Source: an uncultured Parasutterella sp. | Lineage (GTDB): Bacteria > Pseudomonadota > Gammaproteobacteria > Burkholderiales > Burkholderiaceae_F | Reading direction: 5' to 3' | NCBI GenBank assembly: GCA_900766055.1 | Contig: CAAFTZ010000028.1 | Location: 1 to 37,177 of the forward strand | DNA: 37,177 bases | Shown: positions 32,214-37,177 of the stretch, piece after piece | Numbering within the stretch: the first letter of the stretch is position 1 | How the letters are laid out: each line of letters begins with the position of its first letter | Made by a program: the position numbers and the translations under genes | The notes under the pieces: generated by a model | Seen by the model: the letters and a program-made list of their open reading frames with translations, nothing else | Told to the model about the DNA's origin: nothing | Databases searched by the model: none

Positions 32214-32555
32214 ATGAAAACACTCCGATTATTTACTCTAGTTCTGAGCTTTGCACTCTCTGCTTCTATTTATGCCGCTGACAAACCTCAAATGGGAGCC
32301 GATATGCACGCGGCTAAGGGTGTACCTTGTGCCGCTTGCCATGGCGACAACCCTATGAAGAATGATTTGCCTACGGAAACCCAGTGTGTCGTCTGCCATA
32401 ACAAGGCTGCGCTGATTGAAAAGACCAAGGATGTCAAACCCATGAATCCTCACAATGCACCTCATAACAATGACTGTGCAGCTTGCCACAGACAGCATGA
32501 GTCTGCAGTCAACTACTGCAATCAGTGTCATTACCTTGATTTCAAAGTTAAATAA
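32214..32555 (+). CDS. Periplasmic tetrahaem cytochrome c (cassette C)
   Basis: This encodes 113 residues: a signal peptide ending near IYAAD, then four CxxCH sites (CAACH, CVVCH, CAACH, CNQCH). It is the same length as, and clearly paralogous to, the cassette B cytochrome. It is the probable electron donor to the flavoprotein encoded 46 bp upstream. The porin start lies 11 bp downstream. Confidence 0.93.
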   Translation: MKTLRLFTLVLSFALSASIYAADKPQMGADMHAAKGVPCAACHGDNPMKNDLPTETQCVVCHNKAALIEKTKDVKPMNPHNAPHNNDCAACHRQHESAVNYCNQCHYLDFKVK

Positions 32556-32566
32556 GAGGAGGCTAT

Positions 32567-33679
32567 ATGAAGAAAACTACGTCGATTCTTTGCACAGCTT
32601 TACTCAGTACTTTTGCTTCCTGTGCATTAGCCGGGCAAGTCACGCTTTTCGGTGCAGTTGACTTAGGCGTTAAAGTTCAGAAAAGCAAGGGGCACGATAC
32701 TGTTGTTTCTATGGATTCCGGAACTTACGCAGGTTCCCGCTGGGGTTTGACCGGAAGAGAAGAAATCAACAGCGACTTGTCTGTTTCCTTCCTTCTGGAA
32801 TCCGGGTTTGATGCTGACACGGGCGCTTCCAAAGGGAAGCTCTTTAACAGAGGAAGTTTGCTTAGATTAGAAAGCAAGACTTTCGGTACGTTGGCTTTCG
32901 GACGTACTTCTGCCTTTACTTCTGCTTCCGGAGAGTATGGCTGGATGTGGCAGGTTGATCCTTTTGAAGGTGCTTACCTGGACGCCGGCATACAAGCTTC
33001 ACAATTTAATATGTGGGGCTGGCGCGACAATGTCATCTTATATTTGTCTCCTAAGATTGCTAATTGGGAAATCGGCCTTCAATACTCTTTGAGCGGAGAC
33101 GATGGCGCCAACGAAGCCGATGATAACGGTCCCTGGCATGATTCAGATCATTACTGGAATGCTGCCGCACGCTATAAGACGGAAAAAATTAACTTCGTCA
33201 TGGGCGCAGAGGGCATGCACTACGGCTCAAAGAGCCCTTGGCATGGTGATGCAAAACCGTTTACTGCTAAATTTGGTACAGCTGTAACACTTCCGGTTGG
33301 TACCGCTTATTTCGGTTACAACTATTCAGTTCACCAGCGTTATGTCTGGAACTGTCCGATGGTTGATTACGGTTCGGACCTGACTCCGGCCGAAAGCGGC
33401 AAAGGTATCCAGATGAATTCTTTCTACGTCGGGTATAAATATCCTCTATTTGGCGGTTACCTTCTAGGTCAATACCAATTTGTCAGAGGAAAAGATGCCG
33501 GACGTGAAGGACCGAATCATTTCAATCGTCACCTCGGGGCTGTCGGCTATCACTATTTCTTGAGCAAAGCGACGATGCTCTATGCCGTCATGTCCTATGC
33601 ACACGGCACTGGTCTGCTTAAGGGAGACAAGGGCGGAAATCGTTATGTGGGTCACTTAGGCATGGTGCATTTCTTCTAA
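32567..33679 (+). CDS. Outer-membrane porin, Burkholderiales general-porin type
   Basis: This 370-residue protein has a signal peptide (ending ALAG) and then QVTLFGAVDLGV, the standard opening of Gram-negative porins of this order. A loop-3 region is around DADTGASKGKLFNRGSLLRL and there are many aromatic-ended beta strands. The C-terminus is HFF with the final Phe needed for BAM recognition. It probably forms a 16-strand trimeric pore. Its place inside the reductase operon suggests it admits the reductase's substrate, an inference. Ribosome site AGAGGAGG. Confidence 0.92.
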   Translation: MKKTTSILCTALLSTFASCALAGQVTLFGAVDLGVKVQKSKGHDTVVSMDSGTYAGSRWGLTGREEINSDLSVSFLLESGFDADTGASKGKLFNRGSLLRLESKTFGTLAFGRTSAFTSASGEYGWMWQVDPFEGAYLDAGIQASQFNMWGWRDNVILYLSPKIANWEIGLQYSLSGDDGANEADDNGPWHDSDHYWNAAARYKTEKINFVMGAEGMHYGSKSPWHGDAKPFTAKFGTAVTLPVGTAYFGYNYSVHQRYVWNCPMVDYGSDLTPAESGKGIQMNSFYVGYKYPLFGGYLLGQYQFVRGKDAGREGPNHFNRHLGAVGYHYFLSKATMLYAVMSYAHGTGLLKGDKGGNRYVGHLGMVHFF

Positions 33680-33690
33680 CGATCAAAATG

Positions 33691-33717
33691 AATCGGCAGC
33701 AGGGATCGCTGCCGGTT
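33691..33717 (+). promoter_or_regulatory. Intercistronic hairpin between porin and Crp-like gene
   Basis: Stem AATCGGCAGC (33691-33700) and GCTGCCGGTT (33708-33717), 7-nt loop, no T tract. It may stabilise the porin mRNA or partly limit transcription of the regulator downstream. Confidence 0.5.
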
Positions 33718-33731
33718 CAACGGAGAAGGTT

Positions 33732-34586
33732 ATGGTGGTTTCTTCTTTAATCCCTCCCGACTGGCATCAGCTGCTTGTTGATTTTTATGAAAAGTTCCCT
33801 TCCCGTGGCCTTCCGTCGGTTGAACACTTTCCGATATTCCCGTGGATAGCCCCAAGAGTATCTGAGAAAATCATTGAAAAAGTACGGGAATTGGGGGTCG
33901 AGAGGAAATTGACAACCGGGGAACTGCTGTTTGAGATTGGTGCTCGTGTTGACAAACTATGCATCAACCTAAGGGGATTCAGTGCTAGATCACTGGTTAA
34001 TCCGGCTGGGTTTGAAGCGCAGGGCATCGGAATTGCGCCGCCTCTTCATATCGCAGCCGGGAATTTGAATTTTTTTACACAGAGACCTTGCTCAGGCTGC
34101 TATTACGCACTCTGTCCCTCTCAAATTTTAGAATGCAGTTCACAGCGGCTTCGAGAGGCAGCTCAAGATGACTCGGAGTTCATGTTCGAACTTGCGAGAC
34201 ACTTTGAGATGTGCGCTATTTCAGATCGAATGGTCTTTGCCTGTAGAGCTCTTATTAATTCAGAGAGTCGACTTCAAGCTTTTCTTTGCAGCTGGGCGGC
34301 TAACTTCGGTCTGTTAGACCAAAACCGAAGCAAGGAGGTAAAAATAGAAACGGTAGGTCTTCCCAGAACTGCTTTAATCGGGAAAATAATGGCGATCAAC
34401 CCGTTAGTTATAGAGAGAACTTTTGAAAAATGGAAAGCTTTAGGGCTGCTTGATGTATCAAACGGAAAGGCCCTAATAGTTCCTTCGCTTATTGATCCTA
34501 TTTATCAATGGATTACTTTAAAAGATAAAGAATCGGGTGTTGTACCGTACCCGCCTTCAATTCAGACACTCTTAGAAAAAGAATAG
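33732..34586 (+). CDS. Divergent Crp/Fnr-like regulator, last gene of cassette C operon
   Basis: This 284-residue protein matches Crp by order of parts. It has a beta-roll-like effector domain (about residues 50-150; KLTTGELLFEIGARVDKLCINLRG), a long dimer helix (about 155-190) and a C-terminal winged HTH (about 215-265; LPRTALIGKIMAINPLVIERTFEKWKALGLL). The cAMP-binding motif is not recognisable and no FNR-type Cys cluster is clear, so the ligand is unknown. It shares FLCSWAANF/FIFAWASNY and the HTH with the convergent gene at 34777-35535, making them diverged paralogues. It lies 52 bp after the porin, probably in the same transcript. Family assignment is by eye. Confidence 0.65.
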   Translation: MVVSSLIPPDWHQLLVDFYEKFPSRGLPSVEHFPIFPWIAPRVSEKIIEKVRELGVERKLTTGELLFEIGARVDKLCINLRGFSARSLVNPAGFEAQGIGIAPPLHIAAGNLNFFTQRPCSGCYYALCPSQILECSSQRLREAAQDDSEFMFELARHFEMCAISDRMVFACRALINSESRLQAFLCSWAANFGLLDQNRSKEVKIETVGLPRTALIGKIMAINPLVIERTFEKWKALGLLDVSNGKALIVPSLIDPIYQWITLKDKESGVVPYPPSIQTLLEKE

Positions 34587-34671
34587 CCTCTTTTCGAAGC
34601 ACTTTCTGAGAACTTTTTTCTGCCTTTGTTGAGACAGCAGTCCTTCCAGCTGAACCCTCTGGTAAAAGTAT

Positions 34672-34707
34672 AAAGGCCGGACTTCTTCACGAAGTTATCG
34701 GCCTTTT
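34672..34707. terminator. Bidirectional terminator between the two Crp-like genes
   Basis: Outer stem AAAGGCCG / CGGCCTTT (34672-34679 and 34699-34706) with inner stem ACTTC / GAAGT. T or A tracts flank it, so it can end both converging transcripts. Confidence 0.7.
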
Positions 34708-34776
34708 CGTATTATGAAAAAACATTCATTCGTGCATTTGGCTGCTCGAGAGATATTTTCGTCTTTGTTAATTTCT

Positions 34777-35535
34777 TCAAGAAAGAGCGGATGCGCAAGA
34801 TTTGATTAACTCCGAGGCGATAAACAGATGGTGTCCTTCTGTCCTTATCAATTCGCTTTTTTTCCACTTGGTTAGGATTCCGTCCAGCGATGACCGTGAA
34901 GCTCTTGCAACGCTCCTGGCATATTTTCTTTGGACGATGAAAGGCATCTTGAGCCAGCCTTCTTCTGCTTCTTCTGAATAGTTTGAGGCCCAGGCGAAGA
35001 TGAACATCTTTATTCTTTCCTCAACCGCTAGACTGCCGGCAATAAGAAGAGAAAGCTGATGGCTGAGTGATATTTGCTCAATATCGGAGAGGGCTGCGTT
35101 CAGAATTTCAGGATTTTTAAATAATAATGAGAGCAAGAGTTTTTTAGATATCAGTACATATTGGCATGGAGTTATTGAGAAATGCTGCTCTTTGATTCCT
35201 CTGTTGGTGAATAAATTTAAGTCCCCGCATAGCGAACGGGAAGGAAGCACTAAATTAATTAAAGAGCTGTTGAGGAGCTGAATCTCTCGAGCAGCGATAC
35301 CGTTTTTGATTAAAACGAAACTATCTTCCGAGTCCAATGCCATCGGAAACTTTTCACCGGCTTCTACACGACCTTCGGCTCCGATTTTATCGAGCATTTC
35401 GATTAATTCAGGGTGAAGCGGCGGTGTAATGAATGGAAGGCCAGATGTATTTTTTAAAACCGCTTGATAGTCAGTCTTTTTTGTAAAGATTGGCTTATTT
35501 ATATCTGCGAGCCAGGAAAGATTGTGTATTTGCAT
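34777..35535 (-). CDS. Divergent Crp/Fnr-like regulator (second copy)
   Basis: This 252-residue protein has the same architecture as the gene at 33732-34586: an effector domain (about 55-150; RVEAGEKFPMALDSEDSFVLIKNG), a long helix with FIFAWASNY (about 190) and an HTH (about 205-250; RKYARSVARASRSSLDGILTKWKKSELI). The start at 35535 is preferred because AGGGA precedes it and the added upstream residues have no family match. No cAMP or Fe-S motif is visible. It lies between cassette C and the lyase-like gene and is read in the same direction as the latter. Confidence 0.65.
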   Translation of the reverse strand: MQIHNLSWLADINKPIFTKKTDYQAVLKNTSGLPFITPPLHPELIEMLDKIGAEGRVEAGEKFPMALDSEDSFVLIKNGIAAREIQLLNSSLINLVLPSRSLCGDLNLFTNRGIKEQHFSITPCQYVLISKKLLLSLLFKNPEILNAALSDIEQISLSHQLSLLIAGSLAVEERIKMFIFAWASNYSEEAEEGWLKMPFIVQRKYARSVARASRSSLDGILTKWKKSELIRTEGHHLFIASELIKSCASALS

Positions 35536-35652
35536 AATTCCCTCTCTATTGATAGTCAAAAGTATAGGAGGGGGCCCTAAAAGACACAGCTGGGAACTGC
35601 CAAATCTCAGATATCCAATTTTCAAATAAAGTTTTTCATTTTTTGCAAAAAA

Positions 35653-35676
35653 GATGGGGCCCGAAGGCCCCGATCT
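35653..35676 (-). terminator. Intrinsic terminator of the lyase-like gene
   Basis: Stem GGGGCC / GGCCCC (35656-35661 and 35666-35671) with a CGAA loop, extended by AGAT/ATCT; on the minus strand followed by six T. Confidence 0.8.
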
Positions 35677-35716
35677 AAATAAAACAATATGAAAGTTTGA
35701 AAGACGAAACTAAAAG

Positions 35717-37177
35717 TTAGAACTTAATCGTCTGCAGAACGAGTGCCGGTCTCTTTTCCGGATCCAAGGAAGAATAAGCCATAGCGCTGTCCGCCATGAA
35801 GTTATAAAGACCGTCCAGTTCCGTTGCGATTGTTCTTCTGTCGCCCTTTGCAACATCAATCGGAGGATTGAACTTACGGATGATGTCAAGCATCGGCTGC
35901 AAAGCCGGAGAAGTCTTGAGATCGCCGCGGATGAAGATACTTTCACTTGCCATGCAGGCAACCTGGGCATCCAAAGCGGCAAGAACTTTTTCCAAACGGT
36001 CAACCTTGTTCCAAGCACGCATGTACGGAGAGCAAAGGTCATTTTGGCCGAATTGCGGCGGCGGAAGAAGAGAAGGCTGTCCGAGCATTCTTGTTTCATC
36101 CTGCCAATCGGAAGCGTTCATCTGCATGTTGCCGTAGATGAGGTTGTCGAGTCCCGGCATAGCGACAGGGTCGGAGTAGTAGCACTGAACGAGAGAGTAC
36201 AGAACCGTTGCCAAGTCAGCGTAGTTTCTGGCGATTTCGTCCGGGGCATTCATAGCGATTTGGCTGTGGTAGCTGCCGTTTGAACAAACATAGGGTTCAG
36301 CACCGACTTTAGCGGCCTGATCTTTCGGAATCCAGAGAGGATTATCGTGGGAGCTCTGCAGTACCGTCTGAGCAATTTGTTTGAGGTTACGTTGAGCTTT
36401 GTATGCAGCGGCGAGGATGAGAGGAATATCACGAACCGTCACTCTTGCCTGAACGTTCTGGCGGCGAGGTACCGGCGCATCTTTAAGGTATGCACGAATG
36501 TTCTGCAGAGCTTTCTGTTCGTCGGGGTCGTCCCAGCAGGCTTCCAGCTGTACTCCGAAGTGTTCACTCGGGGCGGTAAGACCGTCAATGGCCAGAGCAA
36601 AAACTTGTTCCGTTAATTTGATGATACCGTCGCTTCGCAGCGCAAGGTCCACGCAAAGAGCCGTGGCAGTAGGATGGCCGTTGATGATTGTCATCGGTTC
36701 TTTCAAACCAAGATGAATTTCTCTCGGAATGTTATCAAACAAGGTTCCTAACGGACAAACTTCGCCTGCACCGCCCTGGCCTTCGCGAGGTACAACGGGG
36801 AGCTCCTTACGGCCTAACATGCCTATGATATGACTGGTGAGCGCGGCGGAAGAAGCGGAGTTGCCTCCGAGCATGCCTGATGTACGTGCAAGAATGATGC
36901 CGCGAACAACACGGTTTGGAAGAGGTTCACCGAAAGAGATACCGGTGTTGAGGCCTTGAGAAAGATTTTGTTTTAATTCTTCCTCGGTCAAGCGCTGCTT
37001 GTGAGCATCGCCCGGTTTGATGTTGACGCCGTAAACGTTCAATTCAGGGTGGACTGCCAAAAAGTCCAAGAATTCTTTACGCCAAGCATCAATTTGTTTG
37101 AGGGCAGCAGGGTCGACAGAAACAGGGGTATGGTTCCAAACAACTTTACGATAGACGTCGGGGGTTAAATCTCTACG
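35717..37177 (-). CDS. Aromatic amino acid ammonia-lyase (HAL/PAL) family protein with degenerate active site, 5' partial
   Basis: The frame is open to the window end, so the true start lies beyond 37177; 486 codons are seen. The HAL/PAL fold is clear from YGVN, QNL...GEPLPNRVVRG, ELPVVPREG, IINGHPTATAL and SSHDNPLWIP. Canonical enzymes form the MIO cofactor from Ala-Ser-Gly. Here the site reads GQGGAGEVCPLG (triad Gly-Ala-Gly, codons at 36764-36772), so the Ser is absent. The YGVNTGFG catalytic Tyr/Gly loop is YGVNIKPGDA, the QDxYSxR motif is QARVTVR (catalytic Tyr is Val), and GNFHG is GSYHS. The protein is thus either a non-lyase homologue or an enzyme with different chemistry. Normal HAL/PAL would release ammonia and an unsaturated acid, the type of compound reduced by the neighbouring cassette. 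Confidence 0.8.
   Translation of the reverse strand, partial: RRDLTPDVYRKVVWNHTPVSVDPAALKQIDAWRKEFLDFLAVHPELNVYGVNIKPGDAHKQRLTEEELKQNLSQGLNTGISFGEPLPNRVVRGIILARTSGMLGGNSASSAALTSHIIGMLGRKELPVVPREGQGGAGEVCPLGTLFDNIPREIHLGLKEPMTIINGHPTATALCVDLALRSDGIIKLTEQVFALAIDGLTAPSEHFGVQLEACWDDPDEQKALQNIRAYLKDAPVPRRQNVQARVTVRDIPLILAAAYKAQRNLKQIAQTVLQSSHDNPLWIPKDQAAKVGAEPYVCSNGSYHSQIAMNAPDEIARNYADLATVLYSLVQCYYSDPVAMPGLDNLIYGNMQMNASDWQDETRMLGQPSLLPPPQFGQNDLCSPYMRAWNKVDRLEKVLAALDAQVACMASESIFIRGDLKTSPALQPMLDIIRKFNPPIDVAKGDRRTIATELDGLYNFMADSAMAYSSLDPEKRPALVLQTIKF

Noticed and set aside
1..37177. CRISPR arrays, insertion sequences, rRNA genes
   Set aside because: No regularly spaced repeats, transposase frames or rRNA-like sequence seen.

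Overview
The window looks like chromosomal DNA of an anaerobic betaproteobacterium, most likely Burkholderiales of the Sutterellaceae (Sutterella/Parasutterella-like). This is inferred from gene content, not from a database search. The supporting signs are a Burkholderiales-type porin with a C-terminal Phe, several split flavin-subunit/multihaem cytochrome c reductases with Tat-type leaders, a GC content near 45-50% by eye, and housekeeping genes (leuS, lptE, holA, proA, ppiD, trpB) of proteobacterial type. No insertion sequence, integrase, phage gene or CRISPR array is visible.

Layout. 1-3.3 kb: a minus-strand operon of two tandem NSS-family sodium:solute symporters and a 108-residue unknown protein. 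3.3-4.2 kb: a long non-coding stretch with a candidate structured small RNA and a good promoter. 4.2-5.8 kb: tusA-like gene and an M20 peptidase. 6.2-8.1 kb: reductase cassette A (Tat flavoprotein plus a three-haem cytochrome). 8.2-10.3 kb: two minus-strand envelope proteins (DUF945-like and a lipoprotein). 10.5-14.2 kb: two identical tRNA-Asp genes flanking a DASS anion transporter and a stand-alone trpB that has its own Trp-rich leader peptide and attenuator. 14.5-16.4 kb: ppiD. 16.4-19.7 kb: reductase cassette B (LysR regulator, Tat flavoprotein, tetrahaem cytochrome), bracketed by two copies of a 40-bp terminator-like repeat. 19.7-21.3 kb: GNAT acetyltransferase, a small membrane protein and a GntR/HutC regulator. 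21.4-29.3 kb: minus-strand amidohydrolase, RlmL-like methyltransferase, proA, holA, lptE and leuS. 29.6-34.6 kb: reductase cassette C (LysR gene broken by an in-frame stop, Tat flavoprotein, tetrahaem cytochrome, porin, Crp-like regulator). 34.8-37.2 kb: a second Crp-like regulator and a 5'-truncated (by the window end) ammonia-lyase-fold protein with a degenerate active site.

How it fits together. The three cassettes resemble soluble periplasmic anaerobic respiratory reductases of the Fcc3/UrdA type, in which the flavin and haem parts are separate proteins. They would take electrons from a quinol dehydrogenase encoded elsewhere (no CymA/NapC-like gene is in the window) and reduce unsaturated organic acids. 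The flavoproteins differ from fumarate reductase at substrate-binding positions, and cassette A belongs to a different, TcuA-like branch, so three different substrates are likely. Transporters (NSS, DASS), peptidases/amidohydrolase, the porin and an ammonia-lyase homologue fit a life based on amino acids and organic acids in the gut.

The strongest candidates for something new are the solo trpB with a complete attenuator, the lyase homologue without the MIO-forming Ser, the LysR nonsense allele beside an intact operon, and the pair of divergent Crp-like regulators around cassette C.
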